Below the pieces are notes generated by a model, which was given only the letters and a program-made list of their open reading frames with translations, did no database searches and was not told where the DNA came from. From contig JAWKUB010000007.1 in NCBI GenBank assembly GCA_041398745.1, positions 186,001-250,000 on the forward strand: a DNA stretch of 64,000 nucleotides, read 5' to 3'. A program made the position numbers and the translations under genes. Within the stretch, counting starts at the first letter, position 1, and each line of letters opens with the position of its first letter. Source of the DNA: JACKHO01 sp041398745. Lineage in GTDB: Bacteria > Planctomycetota > Planctomycetia > Planctomycetales > Planctomycetaceae. This document shows, in pieces, positions 28,179-37,599 of this stretch.

Positions 28179-29174
28179 TCAATCAAAAATCGGGAAGAAC
28201 GTGTTGAAGGCTTCTTCGCAGAATTGGCCGGGGTCGTTGTAGCGGCGGTTTTGATTGAGGGAATCGAGTTGGGTCATTTGCTCCTCAGACAGCGCGAATT
28301 CGTAGATGTCGAGGTTTTCGCGGAGTCGGTCGACGCGTTGTGATTTTGGAATGACTGCCGTGCCACGTTGTACTCCCCAGCGGAGCAGAACTTGGGCGGC
28401 GGTGCGGTTGTGGCCTTCGGCGATTTGATTCACGACCGAATTACTCAGTAATGATTCGTCGGCCCCAGCCATTCCCAGTGGAATGTAAGAACCGGCTCCG
28501 AGTGGCGAGAACGCCGTGACCGCAATCCCTTCGGACTGGCAGTAACGCAACAAACGCTGCTGCGTGAGTTGAGGATGCATTTCCACCTGCAGCACTGCGG
28601 GTCGGATGGCAGCCGACGCCAGCAGGTCGCGCAGGAGTGAGGTGCCGAAATTGCAAACTCCAATAGTGCGGACGAGCCCGGCCTCAACCAGTTCCTGCAT
28701 GGCCCCCCAGGTTTCTGCGATGGGCACAGGATCGGGCTTGAGTTGCGGAGAAGGGGCATTGGGATCAAAGAACCATTCCGGTGGATACCGTTCTTCAAAC
28801 GGCACGAACGCCAACGAAATGGGGAAGTGGATCATGTACAAATCGAGCGTGTCGATTTGCAAATCGTTCAGCGACCGCTCACACGCGGCCCGCACATGCT
28901 CGGGGCGATGATACGTGTTCCACAGTTTGGACGTCACCCACACGTCATCACGGCGGCAAATGCCATCATTGATCGCCTGCTTCAGTCCCACTCCAGCTTC
29001 CGCTTCGTTGCCGTAATCACATGCGCAGTCGAGGTGCCGGTATCCAATTTCCAGAGCCGAACGCACAATCGACGCCGTCTGGTCTTTCGGGATTTTCCAG
29101 TGCCCCAGGCCCACTGACGGGATTTCTTCTCCGGTGGCAAGTTTGATAGTGCGGTGCTGCTGATTGTCGGTCAC
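28179..29174 (-). CDS. Aldo/keto reductase
   Basis: A 331-residue NAD(P)H-dependent oxidoreductase of the AKR TIM-barrel superfamily that reduces aldehydes or ketones to alcohols in the cytoplasm. The catalytic tetrad is visible: Asp in HLDCACD, Tyr in CDYGNE, Lys in VTSKLW and His in YMIHFP. The NADP-binding end has VIPKSQRVDRLRENLDI. GTG 29174 is preferred because AAGGA lies 6 bases upstream; the longer frame to 29198 lacks this. An IS3 solo end sits 25 bp upstream and may have replaced its promoter. Confidence 0.92.
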   Translation of the reverse strand: MTDNQQHRTIKLATGEEIPSVGLGHWKIPKDQTASIVRSALEIGYRHLDCACDYGNEAEAGVGLKQAINDGICRRDDVWVTSKLWNTYHRPEHVRAACERSLNDLQIDTLDLYMIHFPISLAFVPFEERYPPEWFFDPNAPSPQLKPDPVPIAETWGAMQELVEAGLVRTIGVCNFGTSLLRDLLASAAIRPAVLQVEMHPQLTQQRLLRYCQSEGIAVTAFSPLGAGSYIPLGMAGADESLLSNSVVNQIAEGHNRTAAQVLLRWGVQRGTAVIPKSQRVDRLRENLDIYEFALSEEQMTQLDSLNQNRRYNDPGQFCEEAFNTFFPIFD

Positions 29175-29199
29175 GGTTGGTCCTTGGCTCTGGTACACA

Positions 29200-29280
29200 T
29201 GGACTTACCCACGAATAGTGGGCGCTGGGTTAAGTTTATGCGGCCTGTTCGAAATTCAGCGGGGACTGGTAGTCCAGTGC
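29200..29280 (-). mobile_element. Solo right end of the IS3 element (81 bp)
   Basis: It is identical to the reverse complement of 5410-5490 and includes the full terminal repeat. It ends inside a perfect 16-bp palindrome (GTGCGTTGCAACGCAC, 29277-29292). It has the same orientation as the fragment at 27182-27323. Confidence 0.93.
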
Positions 29281-29360
29281 GTTGCAACGCACCCTAGTGA
29301 TGAGAACACTCTGAGTAGCGTATCCGACGCCTCGATTTCGTGGCAGTGTGATCGCAGCCA

Positions 29361-32318
29361 CTATTTCAGGTTAGCCAGAAACTCAATCAAATTCTGGAAC
29401 TCGCGGACGGTCATGCGGTCTTCGAGTTTCTCGGGCATCACCGAAGTTTTCACCGGTGTGCGGGCTTCGATGTCGACTGTTTGGATGGTCGTCAGTTCCC
29501 CTTTCTCATTGCCGAGCGTTGTCTCACCCAGGTTTTCGTAGACCAGCATCCCGGTCAGTGTGCGACCGTCGTGCGTCGCCATGTTCCAGGTGGTGAATTG
29601 GGGAGAGACTTCCTTGGAAGGCTTGAGAATTGCTGCTACCAAGTCCGACTTGTGCAGCCCCAGTCCAATGCTTGTGAGATCAGGTCCAATTCTCCCGCCG
29701 CGACCATCCACGGTGTGACACTTAAAGCAGCCGGGACCGTTGGGGTGAAAAAACACCTGCTCGCCAGCGAAGGCTGATGCGGTTGAGTCCTCTTCGTAGA
29801 ATAATTCAAACCAGGCTTTGTCCGAAGCAGGCCGGACAGGGGCGTTTGGCAGAAGGAATTGTTTTCCGTCTACCGTCGGACCTCCCGGCAGCAACGCGAG
29901 TTGTGCATCGATTTCGGACCAGGCGCTGGCCTGTCCCGTACGTTCACTTACGCTTTCGACGATTCGCCGCTTAATCTCGTCATCCTGTCCTGCCAGCTCC
30001 CTCAATGAACGGAACACGTCTGGTTTGTCTGCCAGTGGGCTGCTGAGTAAATCAACAAGCGTTTGTCGTGCAACATCTGAATTCATATGAGCCGCCAGTC
30101 CTGTGATGGCCGTCATCCGTTCAACACCGCGGTCTTTGTCATTCTGAACTGCTGCCTCGGACAGCCATTTTGCCGCTTCAGGCAGTGGTGATCCCGCGAG
30201 AGTCCGCAACACTTCCAGCCGGAGTTGCTGGTTCTCACTGCGGAGCATGGGTTCCAATAGTTCCGTAGTCAGTGCAGGATCAGCGGGATCGATGAGTCGC
30301 AGCGCCTGTCGTTTCACAGCGGCGGGCGTGTTCGCATCGGCCAGAAGTGGAAGGACATATTTCCCCGGCGGCGTCTTGTCAAAATCCTGCGGCGCTTTGC
30401 CGTCCAGCATTTCCAGTGCGGCCAATGTCGCCAGGAACAAGTTGGACGTCATGTCATCCGATTTGAGAATCGCTTCCACCTGCGGGCGGAATTGCGTGAG
30501 TCGTTCTTCGGCCACCCATTGGACTGCGAGGCGCCGAACAGACGTTGAGTTCGTTGAAAACGCCCTTTTTATGAATTCTTCATCACGAGGAAATCGTTGC
30601 CGTGAAACCAGTGTGGCAACGACGAATCGATTTTCGTCGGGGTACCTTCCCCATTCTCGGAAAGGAGCCTCAGCATCCCACAGGAGTCTTAAATGGTCGC
30701 GATCAATTGGAGCGGGGTAGGGCGAGAGAGGCGACGAAGCAGACACCACCGTCTCCTGAATCCAGAATGGATCAGAAATGTCCTTGATGTCAAACTCGCG
30801 TACATCTCCTGAGACTGGATCAATGACCCTTAGAAACCACAAAGTGGTATAGAGAGACTGGTTACCGCAAAGCCTGAATTTAAGGCCGGGAACCGCAGCG
30901 AGTTCAATTCTTGCGCGCTCATCAGCAGTTGACCTTATTTCTCGCAATTCTTCCTTACCACCAATCGTTGACAGTCTTCTTGCTGCTAACCGTCGGACAG
31001 GCAATGATCCATTCTGTAGGAGTTGGCGCAATTCCGCGACATCTTCCATGTTCGGAATTGCACCGAAGTCGGGAGAACGATGCTGCGACTCATCCTTCGC
31101 TTGAATTCGCCAAATCCTGCCATGTCCATGCACTTTGTAGTCCCGCATCACCCAGTCGGTGCAGTACAGGGCGCCATCGGGGGCGAGTGCGATGCCGACG
31201 GGGCGGAAGTCATCGTCGCCGACAATGACCGGCTCCGCGATGGACTCAAACGAAGCTCCTTTCGGTTGCAGGCGAAAGCGGTCGATGCGGTGGTCGCCCC
31301 AACTGGTGACGAGCAAATTGCCGAGGTATTCCTCCGGGAAGGCTCCATGCTCATACGCCAGAATTCCGCTCGGGGCTTCGCCCGTTCCGGCGACCATGGG
31401 CAATGTCCCCGGGATTTCGCCGTTCCAACTGGTGAAAGGATGCAGTCCCTTGCGGCCATTGCGGAACCGAAACCCGTAGTCGCCCTCTTCGATAATGTGC
31501 AGCAGTCGGCAGGGAGGACGTGAGTCGGGGTCGTTGTCGACGGTGAACAGTCGGCCAAATGCATCGACGCAGGAGGCATGAGGATTCCAGAATCCTGTCG
31601 CCCAGTGCTGCAGCCCCCTGCCGTTGGCCCCCATGCGGTACATGTTCCCCCCTTCACCGCCTCCCTTCAGTGGCGCGTTCTGGCCACTCTCTGCATTGTC
31701 GTCCGAACTGCGACAACGGAGTGTGTAATCGGCCCCCAGGTTTTCTCCGAAGCCAAAGTACATCGTGCCGCAGGCATCAAACGCAAATCCCGCCAGACCG
31801 TTGTGGGGATAGTTCCCCTCTGTTTCCAGCCAGGCCAGCCGCGTTTGCCTGTCGCAGACGTCGTCACCGTCGATGTCTTCCAGCAACAGAATTTCCCGTC
31901 GCGTCGCCAGAAACACCTGCGTATGCGGCTCAGGATTCTTCGCCGCATCGACGTCGTCACTCTCCAGCCGAATGACATCCATCCACACGGGCCGTACGGC
32001 AATACTCATGGCATGCGTAAAGCCCTCCGCAAACACCTTCGGCTCCTCCGCCCGACCATCACCATTGGTGTCCTGCAGAATCAAAACCCGATCAGTCGGA
32101 TGCCCCGCATACCGCTCAGGCGGAAAATGCGTATTACACTCAATCACCCACACCCGTCCATCAGCGGCGACATCAATCCCAGTCGGAGTGACAATCTGCG
32201 GCTGCTCCGCAAAGAGTTCGATAGTGAGCCGGTTGTCGAGACTTCGCGGTGGGGCTGCGAGAAGAGTGGGGACGAGTCCAAAGAAGAGAATGAAGCTGGT
32301 CGGACCGGTATGGCGCAT
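29361..32318 (-). CDS. PVC-type heme-binding CxxCH protein with dehydrogenase-like propeller
   Basis: A 985-residue exported protein of the large planctomycete family with an N-terminal glucose/sorbosone-dehydrogenase-like beta-propeller (about 25-370; LTIELFAEQPQIVTPTGID, VLILQDTNGDGRAEE). A middle helical HEAT-like region follows (about 400-830). The C-terminus is a cytochrome c domain with one heme site, C-F-K-C-H, in GPGCFKCHTVDGRGGRIGPDLT. The signal peptide is TSFILFFGLVPTLLAA. It probably oxidises sugars or alcohols in the periplasm and passes electrons to the heme, but the substrate is unknown. Confidence 0.92.
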   Translation of the reverse strand: MRHTGPTSFILFFGLVPTLLAAPPRSLDNRLTIELFAEQPQIVTPTGIDVAADGRVWVIECNTHFPPERYAGHPTDRVLILQDTNGDGRAEEPKVFAEGFTHAMSIAVRPVWMDVIRLESDDVDAAKNPEPHTQVFLATRREILLLEDIDGDDVCDRQTRLAWLETEGNYPHNGLAGFAFDACGTMYFGFGENLGADYTLRCRSSDDNAESGQNAPLKGGGEGGNMYRMGANGRGLQHWATGFWNPHASCVDAFGRLFTVDNDPDSRPPCRLLHIIEEGDYGFRFRNGRKGLHPFTSWNGEIPGTLPMVAGTGEAPSGILAYEHGAFPEEYLGNLLVTSWGDHRIDRFRLQPKGASFESIAEPVIVGDDDFRPVGIALAPDGALYCTDWVMRDYKVHGHGRIWRIQAKDESQHRSPDFGAIPNMEDVAELRQLLQNGSLPVRRLAARRLSTIGGKEELREIRSTADERARIELAAVPGLKFRLCGNQSLYTTLWFLRVIDPVSGDVREFDIKDISDPFWIQETVVSASSPLSPYPAPIDRDHLRLLWDAEAPFREWGRYPDENRFVVATLVSRQRFPRDEEFIKRAFSTNSTSVRRLAVQWVAEERLTQFRPQVEAILKSDDMTSNLFLATLAALEMLDGKAPQDFDKTPPGKYVLPLLADANTPAAVKRQALRLIDPADPALTTELLEPMLRSENQQLRLEVLRTLAGSPLPEAAKWLSEAAVQNDKDRGVERMTAITGLAAHMNSDVARQTLVDLLSSPLADKPDVFRSLRELAGQDDEIKRRIVESVSERTGQASAWSEIDAQLALLPGGPTVDGKQFLLPNAPVRPASDKAWFELFYEEDSTASAFAGEQVFFHPNGPGCFKCHTVDGRGGRIGPDLTSIGLGLHKSDLVAAILKPSKEVSPQFTTWNMATHDGRTLTGMLVYENLGETTLGNEKGELTTIQTVDIEARTPVKTSVMPEKLEDRMTVREFQNLIEFLANLK

Positions 32319-32466
32319 GGCCTATCTCCGTTGCAGATCATAATTGCGGATCAACTACAACAGGATAGCCAGTGGCAACGATCATGGCATGGTATACGAT
32401 GGGCATTTGTGACGTGCTTAGCCAAAGTCCCGCTTGCCAAAACCTGTTCGAGTTCGTTGTGGTGCG

Positions 32467-33477
32467 TCATGGATTTGTCAGAAGACTTTGAATTTCCATA
32501 AGATAATACTCCATCCCATGATCTCGAATGAACGGAGAATTTCCCTTTACTACTGGAACTCCGTCCGGGGTTGTTTCTGGGCTGTCTTCCGTATTCAGCT
32601 CTGCTTGAAGATCCTCGAATTGAGCGAACGTCAATGGTTCGGGTTCGGCGAAATCATCATTTTCCCCGCCTGCGCTTACTGCACCGTATACCGGACGCTT
32701 AGGGCGAGATCGCTTAATTCCATCTGGTGAAAACCAGACCAACGATCCAATGTGCTGGTAATTGGGTGGGATGCGTGCCACGACGTCGGAAGCATGAACA
32801 TACCGGGCATATCTGCCAAGTAACTTGTCGTCGAGATTTGTCGCGAACGATCCTCGTACGACACTTGGCTGGCCCATCGTAACCAGCCCGGCAATATTTC
32901 GATTTGGATCCTTCAGTAAATCGTTTGCACAGAGCAGTGCCAAGGCGCCACCGAGACTATGTCCGGTGATCCAAATGCGATTCGGTTGTTCCTCCTCCAA
33001 GATGGTAACGATTTGACTCCTTAGACCCTGATATGCGGTGTGAAATCCTTGGTGAACTTCTCCATCTTCCGTTTGAGTTGCCTGTACATTGAGATTCGCG
33101 AGCCAGTCCTTTTTGTCGTCTGTTCCTCGAAATACGATAACGCAGTTTTCGCCGCGAAAAACCAAATAGCCGACCATTGATTTGTCGGATATCAACCGAA
33201 CGCGATCGAATCCCAAGTCCTTGAACTGACGTCCTGCCTCGAGTTCTGGGTCGTAAGCAATCTCGCACGACTGAGCCAAGATTTCTGCGATAGGCCATCT
33301 CGTATATCCTTCGGAGTCCCATGACGCGAGGAGTTTGTCATCTAGGCTGACATCCAAATTCGGTTCTGGTTCGACCAATTCCTCCTCATCGACCATTCCG
33401 TCGGGCGCGAGTGCGTCGTCAAAACTGCATCCGGCAAGAGTTAAGAGAAAGCACGTTAGAACAATTGCTGGCTTCAA
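32467..33477 (-). CDS. Class 3 lipase-family lipoprotein
   Basis: A 336-residue alpha/beta hydrolase of the fungal-type lipase (class 3) family. The nucleophile elbow is ITGHSLGGALA. Preceding it are VIVFRGTDDKKDWLANLN and VHQGFHTAYQ, which are typical. TTG 33477 is preferred: it gives MKPAIVLTCFLLTLAGC, a lipoprotein signal with lipobox LAGC, and GGAG lies upstream. The frame extends to 33561 without a good signal. Base composition is less GC-rich than its neighbours. The likely substrate is a lipid or acyl ester at the cell envelope. Confidence 0.88.
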   Translation of the reverse strand: MKPAIVLTCFLLTLAGCSFDDALAPDGMVDEEELVEPEPNLDVSLDDKLLASWDSEGYTRWPIAEILAQSCEIAYDPELEAGRQFKDLGFDRVRLISDKSMVGYLVFRGENCVIVFRGTDDKKDWLANLNVQATQTEDGEVHQGFHTAYQGLRSQIVTILEEEQPNRIWITGHSLGGALALLCANDLLKDPNRNIAGLVTMGQPSVVRGSFATNLDDKLLGRYARYVHASDVVARIPPNYQHIGSLVWFSPDGIKRSRPKRPVYGAVSAGGENDDFAEPEPLTFAQFEDLQAELNTEDSPETTPDGVPVVKGNSPFIRDHGMEYYLMEIQSLLTNP

Positions 33478-33661
33478 GTCACCGCTCCATCGAATTCTTT
33501 TATGCCCCGAGCAATCGGTAAGCCCTGAGCCTAAACCCACATCGCAGAATTGTTCGAGCAATCTTTCGTTCGGTCAAATCAATTTTCAGTGAGAATTAGC
33601 GTCGGGCAGGAAAAACTGAGATTTGTCGAATTCAATCAAACAGTTTTTTGTCGCTCGCGCC

Positions 33662-34498
33662 TTAATCCTGCTCGGGTCTTTTCCGATTTCCCCAGTGACC
33701 CGTGGGATCAGTCCCGCTGACGAGGACGCCTTTTTGGTTCCAGTCCATGCCGGCGTGGACGTCGGTGGAGGCGTAGCGGAGGGTGAGGCCGCAGCGGCGG
33801 CGGTCGCTTTCGTTGGCGTTTGATCCATGAAGCAGCAGGTCGGAGTGCATGGACATTTGTCCGGCCTTGAGGATGTCATCCACAATTTCGCCGTACTGCT
33901 CCGGGTTTTCGATGGTCTGGTTCAGCACGTTGTGTTCGTCGGGCGAGCTTTCGCGGTAGGTCATGTGGCCGAACATTTGTGAGCCCTTCACGAAGCGGAC
34001 GCAGGCGTTTTCGACGTCGGCATCATCAATGGCGAGCCAGACGGTAACCGCCTTTGACGGAGTGAGTGGCCAGTAGCTGGCGTCCTGATGCCAGGCGACG
34101 GCTTTGCCATCGTGCGGCATTTTGCAGAAGAAGTGAGAACCCCAGCCAACGACGTTTTCGCCGAGCACGTCTTTGACGCAGGCGACGATTCTGGGATGCG
34201 TCAGCAGGTCGTACACGCGGCCATAGGTGAGGTGGGCCGAACTAATGCTGTAGCTGCTCCCGCCAGCAGCAATGACTTTTTCCAGGAGTGCATCGAAGTA
34301 CGCCCGGATGTCGCTGATTTCTTCCTCATTGAAAATGGTGAGAGGAGCGACGTAGCCATCGGTGTTGTAAGCGTCGACCTGTTCCTTCGTGAGCGTTTCC
34401 GGTTCGGTCACCGGGCTGGGATGAAACGTCAGATCCCGCTGCATTGTGTCGAGTTCGGACTGATCGGGGATGACTTTGTACTGCGGCGTGTCGTTCAT
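33662..34498 (-). CDS. Phytanoyl-CoA dioxygenase family protein
   Basis: A 278-residue Fe(II)/2-oxoglutarate-dependent oxygenase. The metal triad is H-x-D in AWHQDASYW with the distal His in MHSDLLLHGS, and the 2OG-binding Arg is in RRRCGLTLRY. It opens with LTKEQVDAYNTDGYVAP, typical of PhyH proteins. The substrate is unknown; bacterial members hydroxylate diverse small molecules. ATG 34498 (MNDTPQYK) is chosen over ATG 34507. It is monocistronic. Confidence 0.92.
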   Translation of the reverse strand: MNDTPQYKVIPDQSELDTMQRDLTFHPSPVTEPETLTKEQVDAYNTDGYVAPLTIFNEEEISDIRAYFDALLEKVIAAGGSSYSISSAHLTYGRVYDLLTHPRIVACVKDVLGENVVGWGSHFFCKMPHDGKAVAWHQDASYWPLTPSKAVTVWLAIDDADVENACVRFVKGSQMFGHMTYRESSPDEHNVLNQTIENPEQYGEIVDDILKAGQMSMHSDLLLHGSNANESDRRRCGLTLRYASTDVHAGMDWNQKGVLVSGTDPTGHWGNRKRPEQD

Positions 34499-34615
34499 GA
34501 AAATCACATCAGGAAAGGTGAAAAACTGTCACCTCTCCATGATATGTCCACGCCGAACGCATCCGCAATGGCCTCAAGTCCTACCCACTGCCAACTACCC
34601 ACTATCTACTTCAAA

Positions 34616-35860
34616 TCAAAACGCCGTCGTCGTCGGAACAGCCCCCATAACAGGTTGCGGCTGTGCGATAGTTGGCGTCGTCATCATGGTGGGAGTTGTC
34701 TGCACGCCGGTGTTCCAGGTGGTCGCGGGGATGGGCGTCCCCAGTTGCACGTAGGGACTCGGAACCATGGCCTGTGGTTTCGCGGGATAGGTTGGCACAC
34801 CGTTGGCTGGAACTGTTGGGAGCGGTGGTGCACCGTTTGTCGGCATGTTGTAGGCAGGCATAGGTTGGTAAGTCGGCACGGACTGGTACGGACCAACCAT
34901 TTGTGGCGAGGACATGGTCGCCGGGGCACCGTAGGGGCTCATGGTCATGGGGGCCTGATCGTAAGTTTGCATAGGCATGTTGGACGGAGCGGAAGGCATG
35001 TAGGTGGTTTGCGGATAGCCGGAAGGTGCCGCATAGGTTTGCATTTGCATCCCGGAAGCGGGCATCAAGCCACCGTTCGTCGGCATGCCGTATCCGCCAG
35101 CCATGGCCGGGCCACCTGCGAAGTTTGGATCTGTCATTTGCATGGTGTTGGCCATTTGCATGGCACCAGACATTTGGTTCTGGTTTCGCAGTGAGACGGC
35201 TCGTGAACTGACGTTGGTTTGATAGGGGTTGATAGCCAGCGAACTCTGGTACATCGACGACGCTTCTGCCGTGCGCCCGGTTTGGCGATATACTTCCGCC
35301 AGCTCGTTGAGTGCCGCTGGCTGGCGTGGATTCATGGCGAGAGCCTGCTGGAGCGTTTGCTCCGCGGAGGCCAAATCTCCCGATTGACGCTGAATCGAGG
35401 CGAGGCCAGCCCGGGCTTGCGGGTTGTGCGGCTGGGTATCGACCCAGGCCTGCATCATTTGTTGAGCTTCCATCTGTCGACCCTGAGCGACGAGCATATC
35501 ACCCAGTCCCCGGTACGACGGAGCATGATCTGGCTTGATGGTCAGAGCATGCTGATACATCTTTTCCGCTTCCTGGAGGCTGCCTTCTTTCTCCATGGAG
35601 CGCGCGGCGTTGTACGCGAAATTCGCGTTGAACGGCTGATCCATGAGGGCTCGCTCGTACTCATGCCGGGCGGCTGCGTAGTTGCCACGCTGATAATGCG
35701 CCCGTCCTGAGGAACTCATGAACCAGCCACTGCCGAGATGGCATCCACTGAGAAGTGGCAACAATCCGCCAATTGCCAACAGCAAGATCAGGCTCCTGCC
35801 GCCGACTGAGCGGAAAGTATCATTGGGCGAACGAGTTGCGGTAAGTGCAGGGTGGGTCAT
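34616..35860 (-). CDS. TPR lipoprotein with Met/Pro/Gly-rich tail
   Basis: A 414-residue protein. The N-terminus has a hydrophobic segment and lipobox LLSGC (about residue 40), implying lipid anchoring. Residues about 55-220 form roughly five tetratricopeptide repeats (AHYQRGNYAAARHEYERAL, NAARSMEKEGSLQEAEKMY). Residues 235-414 are low-complexity, rich in Met, Pro, Gly and Gln (PMQTYDQAPMTMSPYGAP). It is probably a scaffold for an envelope complex; no partner is evident. Confidence 0.88.
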   Translation of the reverse strand: MTHPALTATRSPNDTFRSVGGRSLILLLAIGGLLPLLSGCHLGSGWFMSSSGRAHYQRGNYAAARHEYERALMDQPFNANFAYNAARSMEKEGSLQEAEKMYQHALTIKPDHAPSYRGLGDMLVAQGRQMEAQQMMQAWVDTQPHNPQARAGLASIQRQSGDLASAEQTLQQALAMNPRQPAALNELAEVYRQTGRTAEASSMYQSSLAINPYQTNVSSRAVSLRNQNQMSGAMQMANTMQMTDPNFAGGPAMAGGYGMPTNGGLMPASGMQMQTYAAPSGYPQTTYMPSAPSNMPMQTYDQAPMTMSPYGAPATMSSPQMVGPYQSVPTYQPMPAYNMPTNGAPPLPTVPANGVPTYPAKPQAMVPSPYVQLGTPIPATTWNTGVQTTPTMMTTPTIAQPQPVMGAVPTTTAF

Positions 35861-36154
35861 CGGGTTTCGTTCCGGGGGATTGGATCGAGGCGGGATGTGT
35901 GGAGCCGACCAGAAAGGACAACTCCGAGACGTGAATCAGGATGGGCCGGAAACCTACAGCGAAAATCAGGATTCCTCAAGAATTCCTTCAAGTTTGAGGC
36001 GAAGTTTGCCGACAGACCGGCAGGAATGGCAGGATTTGCCACTGTCGACTCTCCAATTGGCCCTGCTGGCCGCAAATCATCGCTGGAGTGACCTGCGTAA
36101 GATGGGTACGATAGAACTGTTCCAGCTCAAAAACCTCAGAGGGAGGCGTTATCA

Positions 36155-36499
36155 GTGTCCAACGACTTCCCGCGAGAGAAGAAGTATCAGACCAAAGACC
36201 CGGCGACGCTCAGCGAGTCCTTGTCGGAACTGTTTGCCCGGCGCGGTTACGGTCGTGTGCTGGGGAATCAGGAACTGGTGCAAATGTGGGAACAGGTGGC
36301 CGGACCGGCGTTGGCGAAACAAACTCGCGTTCGCAACCTGCGAAACGGCGTCCTTGAAATTGCCGTGCGGAGTTCGGCCCTATTGAGTCAACTGGTGTCG
36401 TTTCAGCAGGATGAACTGCTCAGCCGCATTCAACAGGACTTCGCCAAATTCAAAGTCCGCAGCCTCAAGTTCAAGCTCCAGGGAAATCTCAAGAAGTAA
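36155..36499 (+). CDS. dciA: DUF721 protein, DciA-type helicase loader
   Basis: A 114-residue DUF721 protein. DciA is the ancestral loader of the replicative helicase DnaB in bacteria lacking DnaC/DnaI. The conserved core is present: LSELFARRGYG, LVQMWEQVAGPALAKQTR and NGVLEIAVRSSALLSQLVSF. It starts at GTG 36155, preceded by GAGGGAGG, with no better ATG. The histidine kinase follows 8 bp later, so the two are probably co-transcribed. The usual dnaA/dnaN/gyrB neighbours are absent. Confidence 0.85.
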   Translation: MSNDFPREKKYQTKDPATLSESLSELFARRGYGRVLGNQELVQMWEQVAGPALAKQTRVRNLRNGVLEIAVRSSALLSQLVSFQQDELLSRIQQDFAKFKVRSLKFKLQGNLKK

Positions 36500-36507
36500 G
36501 TTGTCCC

Positions 36508-37599
36508 ATGCGAAGATTTCCACCGGTGGCGGTGCTGCTCAGGTCCTGTCTGCCGTTCCACAATCCCCAACACATGCTGGAGAAGTTTGCCGCCGCCTGG
36601 TGCGAGGTGACGGGATGCACCGAAGTGCGCGTCGCCCGCTGGGATGAAACGATTTCCCAAATTGATTTCTTCGAACGTGTGAATGGCGAAGAGTGGGACC
36701 AGTTCCACACGCGACGATTCTGGAAACCCGTCGTCGGTGGAATCGATGTGGCTCGTGAACTGGTCGCAGACGAGTTCCCGACGAGTGGCGTACAGTGGCA
36801 ACTCATTGCGGCAGAACGCATTGTCGGCTGGCTGCACTTGAGCGGAGTAGCGGGCACCACGACCCCTCCTCACGAATGGCTCGATCAATCGGCGCGGTTA
36901 CTCATTCAGGCAGGCGGTTGGGAGGAATCACTGCGGCAGCAGAAGTTGTCGGCGCTTCGGGAGTATGCCGCCGGAGCAGGGCACGAAATCAATAATCCTT
37001 TGGCTGCGATTTCGGGACGAGTCCAACAGTTGTTGCAGGGCGAAGAGAATCCCGAACGACGGCGGATGCTGCAAACTATTGGAGCCCAAACCATGCGCAT
37101 CCGCGACATGATTGGCGACTCCATGCTCTTCGCCGATCCGCCTGCACCTGAGAAAACAAACGTCTCGTGGTGGGAAACGTGGAACCTCGTTGTTGAGCGC
37201 TTCAGCGAACAACTCGCCGATAAGTCGCTGCGTGTTACCAAGGATGGCGATGACGTCACTCTGCTAGCTGATCCCGTTCAACTGGAAATCGTCTGCAGTG
37301 AACTGCTTCGCAACTCCATGAACTCTGCCGAAAAGGAGCAGTTGATTGAGTGTCAGGTTGTCTCAGCGACCGGCGACTTTGCTCACATTGTCATTCGAGA
37401 CCAAGGCCAGGGACTGACTGACGAAGTCGGTGAACATTTGTTTGATCCCTTCTACTCGGGGCGCGAAGCCGGACGCGGATTGGGGTTCGGTCTCTCCAAG
37501 GCGTGGCAAATTGCGCGGCAGCATGGCGGACAACTCATTTGTCACACGCCGACCGCTGAACTGGTGGAAATGCATTTGCACTGGCCGCTGACGAATTAG
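36508..37599 (+). CDS. Sensor histidine kinase, cytoplasmic
   Basis: A 363-residue kinase with an N-terminal GAF-like sensor (about 15-130), then a HisKA dimerisation helix with H-box AGAGHEINNPLAAIS (phospho-acceptor H159), then an HATPase domain with N-box LLRNSMNSAEKEQ, IRDQGQGL and GLGFGLSKAWQIA. It has no membrane segments. No response regulator is adjacent, so the partner is elsewhere. It begins 8 bp after dciA and ends overlapping, tail to tail, the channel gene on the other strand (4 bp). Confidence 0.9.
   Translation: MRRFPPVAVLLRSCLPFHNPQHMLEKFAAAWCEVTGCTEVRVARWDETISQIDFFERVNGEEWDQFHTRRFWKPVVGGIDVARELVADEFPTSGVQWQLIAAERIVGWLHLSGVAGTTTPPHEWLDQSARLLIQAGGWEESLRQQKLSALREYAAGAGHEINNPLAAISGRVQQLLQGEENPERRRMLQTIGAQTMRIRDMIGDSMLFADPPAPEKTNVSWWETWNLVVERFSEQLADKSLRVTKDGDDVTLLADPVQLEIVCSELLRNSMNSAEKEQLIECQVVSATGDFAHIVIRDQGQGLTDEVGEHLFDPFYSGREAGRGLGFGLSKAWQIARQHGGQLICHTPTAELVEMHLHWPLTN

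Noticed and set aside
27182..29280. Composite transposon carrying the aldo/keto reductase
   Set aside because: Both flanks are truncated right ends of an IS, lacking left ends and target duplications, so no complete unit exists now.
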